64,000 bases of DNA, taken from the NCBI GenBank assembly GCA_003640385.1, contig RCAB01000010.1, positions 124,001 through 188,000 on the forward strand, read 5' to 3'. Source of the stretch: Setaria digitata (Eukaryota; Nematoda; Chromadorea; Rhabditida; Setariidae). A program made the position numbers and the translations under genes. The notes under the pieces were generated by a model, which saw nothing but the letters and a program-made list of their open reading frames with translations, did no database searches and had not been told where the DNA came from. Of this stretch, positions 25,930-38,939 are shown piece after piece (the first letter of the stretch is position 1; the number at the start of each line of letters is the position of its first letter).

Positions 25930-27230
25930 AATAGAGTTAAAGACAGGAGCGATAGATTTCTTTTCCAAAAACAGGTAATATCAGATACTGCGACTGCTGA
26001 AGAATTCCTTTTGGATATTTTCACTTTCTTATGGTATCACTTGAAGATCATTGTAAGATAAACTATTTAAAAATTAGGAGAAATTTATTAAGTAGATTTA
26101 TTTCAGGAAGAAGGGAAAGTAATACTGGAAAAAGATTATTAATTTTATTAATTGAGATTTCCAAAAAAAGCAGCTATGAGAATCAGAGAACTTCTACTCA
26201 AATGAAAAAAATTTCAGTGAAGAAATCCTTGAACAAGATCAATGTAACAGATATCAAAGTAAGGTCTTTGAATTTTTTGAATCATCAAACGAATATAAGA
26301 TATTGAGTTGAAGAGAGTTCAGCAAGGAAAGGAAATGTCTGCAATTCATTGCTTCACAATGTGTGTGATCCACTAGGATTTTTAATCCCAGCAATGATCA
26401 AAATTAAAGTACTTCTCTGAAATCTGTGAATTTCTCTTACAAATGAATGAATGCTAAAATGATACTGAGACACTGTAGACACAAGCACAAGGGAGTAAAT
26501 ACAAATTCATATTTTCACTGAGTGGCATACCCAGTCGCAATATATGTTTTGACCAGGAAAATTGTAAAAAACAGATGTAGTACTGATTTTTGCCAAATTG
26601 TGACTTACAATAAAAGGGTATAAATAGGCCTCAACTAGAAGTACTAATCATATATAATCATACTAAGGTGCGAGTGACTCAATTCGTAAAATGGTCTCGA
26701 TGGAAATCTGGAAATATAAGACATTAGTTAATGCAAAAAAAAAAAGAATTTGCGACGAGCGTAAAGCATCTATCAAATAACAAATTGAATTATAAACCAA
26801 TTAGGATTCACTACCACAACTTGAAATTTTAGTGTTATTTTGACTAAAATCACTGACGAACATGTAGAAAAACTAAGTGATTAGTGTGGATGAATTTTTT
26901 CGAGTTAGAAGTACAAATAAATCACTAGTATGTTAAAAATTGATAATTGACTAAACTGATAGTTAAAAAAAACCTTATCAACCCTTTCATATGACGAAGG
27001 CTGTAACTTATTGGCTATAACTAAGCAAATGTGAAGTAATAAGATTAAATAGCACCATCAAATAAATTTAGATTTACTTAGCAGGTAAGCAGAAGGACAG
27101 ATAAAACTGACTGCCAAGCATTTGATTTCTTGGAAAGTCTTACAGCCACAAAAATTCAGCACCTACAGAACTTTTTCAGAGTTATTTCCGCTTATTATTA
27201 GGATGAATGTGGCAGGCGTATAAAAATATT
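25930..27230 (+). mobile_element. degenerate BEL/Pao-type retrotransposon pol fragment
   Basis: The clearest piece is at about 26337-26425 on the plus strand. It reads HNVCDPLGFLIPAMIKIKVL and then NL-x-ISLTNE with stops at the gaps, matching the DPLG(F/W)LSP...K block of BEL/Pao reverse transcriptases. The same or neighbouring frames upstream (from about 26170) contain AAMRIRELLL and DIELKRVQQGKEM, interrupted by many stops, as expected in the segment just before that block. Downstream to about 27230 there are further pol-like scraps with frameshifts. LTRs, gag, protease motif and target-site duplication were not found. Coding-like segments at 24964-25396 may be further debris. It is a fossil with no intact reading frame. 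Confidence 0.5.
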
Positions 27231-28539
27231 GAGCATGCTTAACAGGTCTTCATCCAAAACTCAAATATTTCACACAAAATCTCTGAAAATATTTTAAAAT
27301 GATAAAAGATAAACAAATAAATAAAAAGTGCCCTATACCATGAAACAGCTGAGTTTCAACCAAGACAATATTCCAGTAATGTTTGTGGGGAACTTGCAGC
27401 CAAATGGACAGACCTTCATTGGTTTTTGAAATGAGAGAATAACAAAAAATGAAAAAGTCGAACGATACGGCATAATTTAATCAAATTTCAAGAATTTAAT
27501 GAAACCAACTGTTCCTACAGTCCACTTTTGATTGCCAAAACAAATTTTCAGATATAAACAGATGAAGCTGATGTCAAAAATGGCGAAAGTAATTGAAGCT
27601 ACCAATGAAGCGTCTATGTGATAAATCTGTTTATGGAATAACTGGATGCGTAAAAATAAAACAGTAAGCTACGAAGTCCTAATGAATGAAAAACGGCCTT
27701 AAAAAAATAAAACAGTTTTCCAATAAACGCAAACAGAACGTAAATAAAAAACGAAAAAGACACAAGTTGAGAAGTCAAAATCGAGTTAGGTGGAGTCGCT
27801 ATAGACTTCCGCTTAAGAGGACTGCATCAAGCAATAAACATACTTGAAAAAGCATGCCTATGCAGAAACAAGGTACCAATGGAGTTCATCTATTTCCTTA
27901 ATCCTGAACAAATGGTTAAAAAAGTGTTCACATTTAACAAAGTTACTGAAGTTAGCCACCTTCACATGTTTCACTAAGGTATTTCAGAGTGGAAAAAGAA
28001 ACAGAATACTGAGACAATGGTTGTTCACATACAGGAAAGCAAAAAGTCATTCAGAACAGTAAAAAGCAAATAAGAATGACAACAACCATCATACTATGCT
28101 TGATTTTGGAATTTGTTACGTATTCCAATACCTTTTTTTGTACAAACTATGGAAAGACCTGTTCACCGATATTCGAGTGTACACCAACAGCGCTATATTA
28201 GCCAAATAGTTCCTCACGTCACTTAAGCTAATATTATCCATGCCTCGAGATTTCATCGGGACTTCAGAGAACAGATAGTTAGAATTTTTTTGCACACATT
28301 CACTTGTAAAACCTTTTGTGAAATTCACCGGCACATATTCAAAACAACACAACTCCTGATTAAACCAACCAGATTAAAGGTAAAGGACGTGCTTGGAAAA
28401 AATATGCGGGAATATCAGAAGTAGTTGGCGAAAAAAATGCTCGAGATGGACGAATTTTTAAACAGACATTAGCAGCTAGGCTCTCTCAGACGTGAGCCTA
28501 GTTTTCGCTCCAAACTCTGCGAAAGAAGACAAGACAGAA

Positions 28540-30679
28540 AAAGGGCTGAGAGGTTTTGAAAGGAAGTAAAAAAACGCCGTGAGCTTCACCGGAAACGCCT
28601 CAACAAATCACCGCAGCGAAGAAAAGGATCAGTTGGAGTGCAGGGATGATTTCGCAAACATGACATGGTATGGTATGATGCGGTGGGCATGACGGGGAGA
28701 GCAGGTGGACAGGTCAGGCCTCTTCATTGCTCTCACTTGCACAAGCCTGTACCCAACTCTTTTATTGTCTTTCTAGGAACTTTGATGTTTTGTTATATTC
28801 TCCGGCATTCATAGATTAGCAACTGTGGCTATGGCCGACATGCCTCTGTTACTACAACCACCGTCTTTCCTTTTTATCTGTTCCGTTTTATCACTGGCAA
28901 AAAGATTGCTGTATCATTTCCCTCGGTACCCCGAAATGCTGACCGCATTAAGTTCGCTTTCTAATTCAAGGACGTTCCGCTAGACGACATTCTTTCACTA
29001 AGCGCACGGGCATCCCCTACACCATAATTAAATATACACTCTTAAATACACATATGTCGCCAAAAAGTTTTAAATATTTTTTACTCAGCTTCCAGATGTC
29101 AGTCGAGATGATCTGTATTTCAAAACATTTCTAGTTTCAAGTTTACACAAACTCGGAACAGCATCTCCTCTGCATATAATATGTATAATACATTATATAA
29201 ATATTACATAATATATATAATACATTATATAATATATTGTATTATATTACATAATATTAATCTAGATTTTTCCGAACTCGGTACCATAATTTTCAGTACA
29301 ATGTATACTACCAGGTACATTTCTGAATGACGTACGAGGTTAACTTTTTCAAAAAACTCATGGAAGAACACCTCGAAAATAGAGATGGTTAAAACTGAAG
29401 TTTTTACACAGTCCGCCCATAAAATTGAATGCTTATATCACATAAAGGGATGTTTAAGTAAAAGTTTTATTCCCATGAAAACCAAACAGTATGTTAAAAA
29501 AAAAAAAAAAAAAATGTCATTTAAACATCAATCATAGAACAAGCTTTCATCAATACTGAACAATAAAATCGGCAAATCAACAAACCAAACAAAAGCTTAA
29601 AATGTCAACTCCACTGTACTGAGCTCTACGATATATGATGTAAATTTATTCAAGTTCGAAAACACGTCAAAGACAAGCACCAGCATCAGCAGAAACGATG
29701 AAATAACTGACGCATGATTAATTATAGGATTTAAATTCAATTACCGACCAATATTGGATCAAGGTACTTTATATTATATTGATTTTATTTATATTGATTT
29801 TACTATAGCCCATTAATATTCGCGACTCATCTTCTTCCTAACATAATCTGATTTTATATTTTAGCATTTTTTTAAAGATAGATTTATGGAAGTTTCACAC
29901 TTAAGGGATTTAAAAAATTATGTACTTTTAAAATTAACATAAATCTTTAATGGAATATTAAATACCAAATATCAGAAAGCTCAAAAGTTGAAAGCCTTCA
30001 TACTTTCTTTTTTTTTCCCCCTTATTTTTTAATTCTGCTATGCGTACTTCGTATGTTACAAAGAAAATTTACATATTAAAAACTAAAAATCCGGAGCGAA
30101 AATTACCCGGAGTATAAAGAAAAGCATCACGAGTTGTTTTGTTGTAGTTTGTCTTACAAGCCATAATCAGTCATTCCTTCTCGCATAATACATATCAGCT
30201 TATGATTAATATAACTGATTTAAGAAAAATTAATTCGGAAAATAAGCGTAGACAGCGAGTAGTAAAAATGACTCACAAACGAGCAAACATCGTGCACAAT
30301 ACAAAAATGTTTTGATGAAGAAAAAAATTCATAAGTTATAGAGGATGAAGATGCCAAAATCAACTAAGGAGAAAACAATGTTTGAAAAAAAGTCAAAGGG
30401 CTTTGAAAACGCACCGCAAGTATATTAGATGTTAGAAACGAATGAAAAATATTTCTACGACACAAAAAAAGCTCATTTTACCTGATAACATAATATTCGC
30501 TAATTTTTAATGCTGTTTCAAAGATGGCCAATGAATAAACTATTTCTAGTTCGTTTTTAATCAAAGTTCGAATTTCCTGAAAATATGTGGCTGAAAATGC
30601 ACCATTTCCTCTAGTCTCCTACAATTTTCCCCTCTTCTGTTATTTCACCAAAGCCATAAAATTACTGATTAATGAAGTA
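28540..30679. other. intergenic, GC-rich patch then AT-rich
   Basis: A patch at about 28480-28760 is unusually GC-rich for the window and contains short GGTATGGTATG/GGTGGGCATGACGGGG-like G-rich runs. No open frame there is convincing. The remaining sequence up to the 3' end of the PWWP gene is AT-rich and shows no gene. Confidence 0.45.
29175..29266. repeat. AT palindromic low-complexity tract
   Basis: Nearly pure A/T sequence made of overlapping TATAATACATTATATAA-type units, largely self-complementary, so it can fold or extrude as a hairpin. No sign of coding. Confidence 0.75.
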
Positions 30680-33600
30680 TTAAAGCTCATCAGAATCATA
30701 AGCAATAACTAGTGGTGGTGTGTCGCCACCACTTGTAGATTTCTTGAGTTCAGAAGAATCCGTTTTGGGGATGGTACATGTTTTGCTGGTAGTTCCTAAT
30801 GTAACCGACGCATCCGAATTATAAGTGACAGTTATGACAGAGGTGCTCGATGAAGGAGGATTAACCTCAACCATTTCATCGTTATTTGCCTTCACTGTTT
30901 TTACATTCCCCGTGTTTTCGGTACTTTGTATCTCCATTTTCGCGGTAACAATCTTCCTAAGATAAAAAACAAATCAAATAACACCAAAGCATGCCAAGGG
31001 AAAAGAAAAAACCAATTCCAAACCTACACATTCTTGTCCCAATTTCACCTCTTAAAACCGAAAAAAAAAAAGAAAAAAATTGACGCCAACCTTCGCCTGC
31101 TTGATGAACCACTTGATGTCCTCTTTTTACATTTCGCAATGATATTCACTTCACCAAGATCAATTTTTTGCTTCATCAGCACTTCGTGAACCTGCGACGA
31201 CAGTTTTTTTTCGAAATAGCCTCTATTCGGAAGGGAAGAAATTATGGCGTTCGCGACAGCCCTATGGTACTTGAGATCTGGACGCATTGGATTAAACCTA
31301 AACATATGATTATATCCTATCAGAGAAACATGTAACTATACATTAACTCTACAGTAAAGAAAAAATTTCGAAAAAAAAATGGCTCCTATTCCGTCCATAA
31401 ATAAAATACGAATGCTGCTTTCAATATAAGAACAATTCTAACAAACCTTGTATCATAGGATTCAGCAAATCTTTCGATTCGAGAGAACTCAATGAAAGGA
31501 GTATATGTATTATCACCGTACCACACAATGGATGCCCCACCCTTCTTGTTTTCCTTCACAAATTCGTGAATTCGACCTGGCCAATAAGGAAACATTCCAT
31601 TTCTAGCCCACACAATGTCACCGATGCTAAAGCCATTATTTTCCGTCGGTGGTGTTGGAAAGTTACCCTCCAGTTCAGCTTTTATGGCACATATCTCTTG
31701 AGCATTTTCCAGTTTTCCAGTTAACAAACGTGAGAAATCTTCAGTTGAAGGCATACTACAGTCCTTCATATTAATAGGTTCATCGTCATTCACATTATCA
31801 CGATGCTACAAAAAAGAAAAGATAAATATGAAAGCGTTTGCCATGAAATCAAATATATTACCATACAGACATAAGGTTATAATGTCATGCCAATTAAAGT
31901 CCGAAATTTACAATATTTTATTGTCTGTTTGATTACCAAACTGCATCAAATAACTCACAGCTTTAACTTCTGCTGAAGTAGCCTTAATCATCGGTGGACA
32001 TCCCGCATCCGAACGCCTTTGAGGAACTGAAGAACGAATTTTGAGCACGGCTTTTTCAATAGCTGGAGGATAATGAAGATCAGGTACCGAACGTACTGTG
32101 GTTCGCCTGGCACATTCAGAAGCGTTCGAAGGAGAAGAATATTGCATTTGACATTTTGCTCGAGCAGATGGATCCATTTCGCATTTTTTAACCGGTTTTA
32201 AGACTATTTTAATTGGGGGTCGACATGGATCGCTACGTTCTATTAGATTACTTCCACTTTCAACTCTGCTTGGAGTAAGGCGAGCTTTCTCCAGCGAACT
32301 GAGTTCAGTTTTCTTTATTTCCGGAGAATGAAGAGAAGGAACAGAAGGGCTGACAATAAGTGGGGTAAGTGGACGATCAACAGAAGGCATAACAAGCGGT
32401 TGTTGACGGAAGGAATCGACGTCCGGTGGATGTGAACGATATCTAAAAGATGAATTATTCATAAATAAGCTAGTGCTTAAAACAGCATGCGTGAAAAAAA
32501 GAGAAAAAAAAAATTGAAAGGTAAGGAAAATAAAAACTAAGAGCGACATAATCGATCGACTAATCAAATTACGGATTTATATGTCAAATCGCATCCCAAA
32601 AAAATAGGGTAAAACTTTGAGGGAAGCAAGTACACATTAGGACGCTAAATAACTAAAATAGAATAATGGAACATACCCAGCTGGTGGAGAAGCATCTTGC
32701 TCATTGGATTGCCGAACGAAAGTCATGTGCAACGAATCACTGACTGGTTTCCTTATCGAATACTCTGATGAAAAAGCCCTTCGAATTTTATCACTTTTGA
32801 AGCGACGAGTGGAGCTGCCGCCAACATTTCGTAAGTCGTCACTTCTAACTGCGTCAGGATTGCTGTTAGAAAGAGGGCTAACGGTTCCCCTGGATGCACT
32901 ATCCCTTATCAGCTCAGAAATAGCGCGGCGATTCTTTGTCGTTACCGAGGTTGGAAGCAAGCGGCTCTCAAACAGCGGTGAAAGAATATAAGGAATTTTA
33001 GGCAATTGTTACAAACCGGTGCTGTAGCGTCATAAAAATCTTTGGCAGCACCTTTCAATTTAAAAAAAAAATTCTTCCAAAGATCGTATACTTAAATCCA
33101 CAAATACTATCAACAAATATTTTCGTTGAGCAATGCACTAGTCTTACGTGCGGTAGGAGTTTAATGGAAGATAGAATCATTTCAAACGGAATATTTCTCA
33201 AAATTAAACTTGTTAGATTGCACAACTCAATTGCAAATCATCTACTTAAAACTTGACAGTCATATCGGCGAAATCTCAATCTGGGACATGCTTCTAACCT
33301 TTTCACAATTATACAGGGGAGCTGTTTGAAACGCAGCATATTATTCTAAAAATAAGCTGGAAAGAAAGTGAGAACACTCTAATTCCTCACCCTTTAAAAG
33401 GACATAGCGTTACCCAATAGCAAATGCAGTTCCACAGATCTACCAATAAATCACTGATTTCTACAAATACCCTACTTGAAATCATGTACAATTTTTGAAA
33501 CACTCAACTCATTGCACTTGTTATTTTGCAGTGGGATTTAAAGGAATATATGCTTAAATATATTTTCTCTGAATCCACTCCGGAGAAGTGAAGAAAAAAA

Positions 33601-36600
33601 AAATAAATTTAACATATATTAAAGCTTCCATATGCAAATAGAAAAAAGAAAAAAAAAAAACAAATGGAAGCAAAATATAATAAAACCGGACTTACGATGA
33701 AACACAAGTTAAAATCGAACCAAAAAGGTTCTTATAAAACTTTTCTTTCCTCCTTCACGAAAGTAACAATAAATACATAGCTATTAAAACACAATATTAC
33801 TCCTAGAAATATCGGCGTATCTTACAATCAATAAGCTGGTACTTTTACTGAAAAATCTCAATCTTTCATTACCTAATAAGTCTATAAAAAGCTTATAATA
33901 AGCGTAACCCATCCATAAGAACATGGAGACCACATGTCTGGGAATCAGGGATAGTGAAGAAGATGAGTAAGTACGCAACAACGAAATAAACTCATCGTGG
34001 ATTTCAATTACTAATTCGTGCTCTTGAAAATGGAAAGACAGATGAGGAAGGGATGTGCCATAAAATGAATGGTAACGTTCGGAAGAAAAGTCTTTTGGAA
34101 CATCGTTGAATGAAATGTGTACTCAAAAAATAGTTCCTCATCTTTTATGTTAAAAGAGTATCTAACAAGTAACAAATACCTTAGCATGTTTATGTGAAGA
34201 TTCAGCGCAGCACGACTCTTTCGCTGAGCCTGTAATTAAATCACAATTATTCAGAAGATAATATAGACAAACGTTTTCGATGACACCCTGTAATTTCAAG
34301 AAGCTATACAGCTTATAGCCGAAAGACTCCTGGCAAGTTTGTAACCGTTCTACCTGAAAATGTGATAATGAAATTCATTAATGAAATACCACTTGAAGGC
34401 CCGGGAAGAGGGTCGTATTCCGGTTCGAATAAATCCACTCCTGCAGGAACCAAGACGCTACAAGCACCACGTGGAATATATGCTTTCCTCTTATTCCTTC
34501 TTCGAAGTGGTGCTGAACTCACTGAAGCATCTGAGGAATAATCTGCGGTTTCACCACTTAAATGTTCGTCCAACAGTTCATATCCAACCTCATCAACAAC
34601 TATCTGCAACGGTAATCTATCAGCCGATAGACACTAACTGATTTTATTTTTTGGAAAAAGACTTGTTACGCAGTAATCAAATCAGTGTTATTTAACAACC
34701 AAATCGTTTCTAGATATAAAGAACTGGAAATTTTACAGTGAAGGTTCCAAGAAACGATTACTGCAATATCCTTCCAAAGAAGCTAAACAGTTGACATCTT
34801 TTCATTCTTCCACCTATGAAACACGCACCTATAAAATTTTCCTTGAATCACTAAGATGCCACCACCAGTTTTTCTGGATTTCAACGCTGTGATCCGAAGA
34901 AATATCACTCAATGTATGAAATGCAACGCAGAGAAAGAGATGCAAATAAAAGACTACATAACGCCGCAAAGACAAATGGCAATAACTTATTCAGAAAACG
35001 AAAAAGCACAGCGTGGCGTAACAGACAAACTGGAATTTTATTTTTTTGGACTTTCTGGAAATTATGATGGACTGAAAAATAAGAAAGGCATACAATTTCA
35101 AACAAGTGGAAAAGCAAACATGACTGCACCATAACGATACAGGCAATGATAAACTTATTAGCACATAAAGGAGAAGAAGAAGCATACATGTGGAATAGTA
35201 ATATACCAAATGAAATGGAACGGACGTTTACAGAAAACAGGACGTATAACCGATTCTACTGCTGCGTTTTTATGGAAATTTTAGAATGCTTCACTTTGGG
35301 ATAAAAAGAAGGGAATTCCTAAAGCTTACGAAACGAAAAGTTAACAAGTTCCACGAGGAAAATAACACATTATGTAAAAAAATTAAAAAAGTTCAAAGTG
35401 TGCATTATATATGTGTCTTAATCTCATTTTTAAAGAATAATGAATAAACTCCCAGCCCAAACATCTCTCTAGCCAATCACTACCAACTAAAATATCCAAG
35501 AGTAATATGCCTACCAGACGACAAATTGGGATCTCACTATATTTAACTTCCCTTATTTTCAAACGGGTAAAACATGGTAAAACACGAAATTAAAAATTAG
35601 AACTGCATGAGTTAGTTTTGGAATGAAAACAATCAGTAGTGCAATAGATATAGTAAGTATTATGGAATCATCTTTTTTTTTTTTAAAGCAATAACTCTGA
35701 ACAAGTTAAACTGAACAGGTTTCTAAAACTTTGCCTAAATGAGCAGCTTTTCGCACTTCATTTCAGCAGTTACAAAAAGAAGCCAAACCAAACCGCACAT
35801 CCAATCAAACTCGAGACATTTCCATAAAAAAAACAAAACAATTAGTTTTACCGAATATTACTAACTTCCATTTGTTTCCTTTAGAACCATGCAATCATTC
35901 GTGCGCAATAACCAAAAATTACCCTACCCATAAAGAGTTTCAACATTCTCTTTCACTACCAAAAATAAAGCGTTCTAAAACGTAATAACGAATATCTCTA
36001 TTGATATTTGAGTAATAGCAAAATTACTGCAGCATAGCTAGCAAAAGCAAACATGCTTTGTAAAAAACAGACCGGTTTTTCAGAAGATGGTAACTGGGCC
36101 ACTATACGTTTCGTCTCTTTGGGAATCGATTGCAATTTTCGCTGGTTGGCATTGACGAAGTGTTTGCGTGTTATCTTAAAAAATTAATAATGATATCTGA
36201 AACTTAAATATTTTTCACACGTACAAGAATACAATACTTGAAACAGGACTTGATTTAGTTGTTTGAAAGATCACACCATGAATATACCGAGTACTTATAA
36301 CATATAACAAAACTATTAAATAATACGATTTTTGAACTAACCATTTCATTATCTGGGATAGCTTCCATACAACCGGCACAAACCATACGACCATTTTTGC
36401 GCATGTAACTGCGAGCACGCAATTGCAAACCGGAAGTAGTAAAGCGCTCACCAATTACTGATGTCCACTGATCAATAATAGGTGCATCCACATAGGCCTT
36501 AACTGTTTCTCGAAATCTAGACATGTCCTCACTGATGATACCCGGTGTTCCATTTGCGCTAAAGCTGATCAATCATTAGAACTCTTAACCTATTCGCACA

Positions 36601-37725
36601 TTTCCCATTTGGACACACATATATCGGTCACATTTTCCACATATGCAGACCCAAAAAAAAAGATTCTGTGTTAATCACAAAAATAATCCACGCTTTTTAC
36701 AATTATATCTTTGAAGTATTATAGCACAGCTTAAATATAGCAAGTTGAATTAGATTTGAAATCTCTAAATAATACTGTAGTGCACAGCACCACGATACGT
36801 TAGCCTCATTTAATTTTTATTGCTTAAATGAGGCTAACGTCAAGTATAAATACTACAATATTCTGACGAAAAAGATAAATGCCCTTCAAAACATTTCCTG
36901 ATATACTTACCCATTCTCAGCAAGAAGAACACCAGTGTACTTTGTATGTGTATTTTCTTGTTTATACTGCACCACCAAGACACCGGGAGATGAACGTACA
37001 ACTTCAACTTCAATTACCTGTGGTACGTTTGGGGTTTCTGTCGCAGAAGATTCTGCTGAAACTATAGCCAGCGATAACGTGAGATTAAATGACATGTAGG
37101 AAGAACGCCATCACAAGCCTCTTTTCCAGTATGCTAAGTTCACACACAGTAAGTGATGTGAAGATCACATAATAATGAATGAGAAAGTTAGATCCTGGGA
37201 TGAAATTCAGGTATTTTTCTACCCATTCAGAAAAAAATATAGAACAACGCAGAAGAGACCAGTTCCTAAACTAGCCTTAGCTATAGAACTTAAGCAACTC
37301 TAGCTCTAGTTATGCAACTTGACAACCAAATACCGAAGTCCAGAGGGAGAAATAAAGAAACAGTATGATTTCAAAAAAAAAAAAAGGTATCTGGATATGA
37401 CTTAGGAATATCTCATTTAGTTCACAAATACTTTTACAGAAGTAAAAAACTGTAGATTGTAGATATTCCCAAACATGTCCAAGCATGAATACTGAAATGA
37501 AACAAACTATCGTTTTATAAGTAAACTTTACCATATGTTTTTCGTTGAAAATAAAAAAAAAAAAAAATGGAGCACTAAAAACTTACAAACTTTCGGAGGT
37601 GCACTCGTCCCACGCTGTGTGACAGCCTGCACACGAAGACTGGCAGAAAGATTCATTTCGTAGTTTTTACGATGCTGAACAATCTGCTGACGTTGCTTTT
37701 CGGTGGGAAGCGGAAACCGACCCAT
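30680..37725 (-). CDS. PWWP-domain nuclear protein, possibly PWWP2-like
   Basis: Exons: 37725-37587, 37055-36911, 36558-36342, 36174-36073, 34603-34390, 33051-33017, 32966-32677, 32442-31959, 31805-31447, 31297-31091, 30956-30680; total 2469 nt, 822 aa. A C-terminal PWWP domain (about residues 600-670) has FSIGDIVWARNGMFPYWPGR and continues VWYGDNTYTPF; such domains bind methylated-histone nucleosomes and DNA. Near the N-terminus LVVQYK...YTGVLLAENG...GTPG resembles the conserved region of PWW2A/B-type proteins, followed by LQLRARSYMRKNGRMVCAGC, an arginine-rich segment with a CxxC. I recall that arrangement only loosely, so the subfamily is tentative. The middle is a proline/serine/arginine-rich disordered region; the end is serine/threonine-rich and acidic (YDSDEL). 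TTGCAG lies one base before the ATG, so the start may be trans-spliced. The 35-nt exon and the 50-nt intron after it are the weakest joins. Confidence 0.85.
36797..36840. repeat. perfect 17-bp inverted repeat with 10-nt loop
   Basis: Arms 36797-36813 and 36824-36840 are exact reverse complements (ACGTTAGCCTCATTTAA and its complement), separated by TTTTTATTGC. It lies in the second intron of the PWWP gene. The stem is too short for a typical miRNA precursor; it may be a MITE end, a recent inversion duplication or a structured intron element. Confidence 0.9.
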
Positions 37726-38939
37726 GCTGCAAGGTTCTATGCATCAATTCTAATACTTTCAGGAACAATGACCGCAAAATCCGCAACGTAAGTGAACCAT
37801 CAACTGCTATGTCGGCTTAGTTGGGTCAATGCTGAAGATGAGTTTAACCGTTCTGTAGAAATGTATTACACCACTAATAATGCATCAAAATCCAAGGCAG
37901 TACTGGGGAAGACTGGAGTTTTTCTACAAGAATAAGGGATTGATTTATTTCCTTTCAACAAATTATGCCACGATTTGGATTAAAAGGAAAACCTGAAAAC
38001 CCTTTGAGACTAAATTTACTACTATATCTAACAGCAAATTCTAGATTTAGTCCGATTCCAGAATTACTGCCAAGTCCCTAAACAGGAACAAACTACGAGC
38101 CAGCAAACTCCATAATCAGCTAAGTAGTTTTAGGGATCAGCCCAATAAGATATTATGGGATTAAAGAACAAATTATAAGGCAAAAGGAAAACTTGAGCGT
38201 CAGAGCACAAACAAAACGTACTGCAACATGGCATATGGTAGCAAAATATAACTTTCCTTAAAATGCTGCATAAAACTAAATGCACAAACAGTATTTTAAG
38301 AAATGTAAATAACACTCCTCACCTTCAGAAACAAACTCAGAGAACTATCAAAAAAAAAAGTGCAGGACTGTTCCATATGCATCATGAGACTATCACGCGT
38401 AAATTTTGCGCGGTGGAAATGTTAAAACTGAAATTTGCATAACACCACACTAAAGGAAAACTCGTTGTATTCCGGCTTCTACTTGAAATAAGATATACAT
38501 ACTATATAAACATCAATTTTAAAACGAACCAGAAAGCATATAATACGTAAACCATCTGAAATGTTCAATACTCGATAATAATAAAGGAAAGAAAAGCTCG
38601 AGATTTCTTGCTCCCATTTCTCCTTCTTTGCTGATATATATGCACCTTCTGATTCTCAATCCTTTACTCGTTTCTTCGTTATCGAAAGTTTCGCATGTCT
38701 TTCGTATTCTCACTTTCGATCGGCGTAATACGTTTACTCAATATCACTGTCTGTTCAGCACAATGCACTTCCATTGTTCTGCAAGTAACATTTGTTTTGA
38801 AACAACATTAAGTAAATAATGAAAGGCATCAGAATTTCCCTTAAATTGTATTAAAAACAATTTATAACTTTCGTCTTTTGGAAACATTATTAAGACACAC
38901 CCAAACCAGAGAAAGTAAAAAATAGAGAAGCTGCACATT
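37726..38939. other. intergenic, upstream of PWWP gene
   Basis: About 1.2 kb between the PWWP start and the putative micropeptide gene. AT-rich, with no convincing coding exon. It may be an intercistronic spacer if the three minus-strand genes form an operon, or the PWWP promoter. Confidence 0.4.

Noticed and set aside
34313..35209. Plus- and minus-strand open frames inside PWWP introns (for example 34856-35134)
   Set aside because: They lie in introns of a phased gene model and lack splice signals or similarity.
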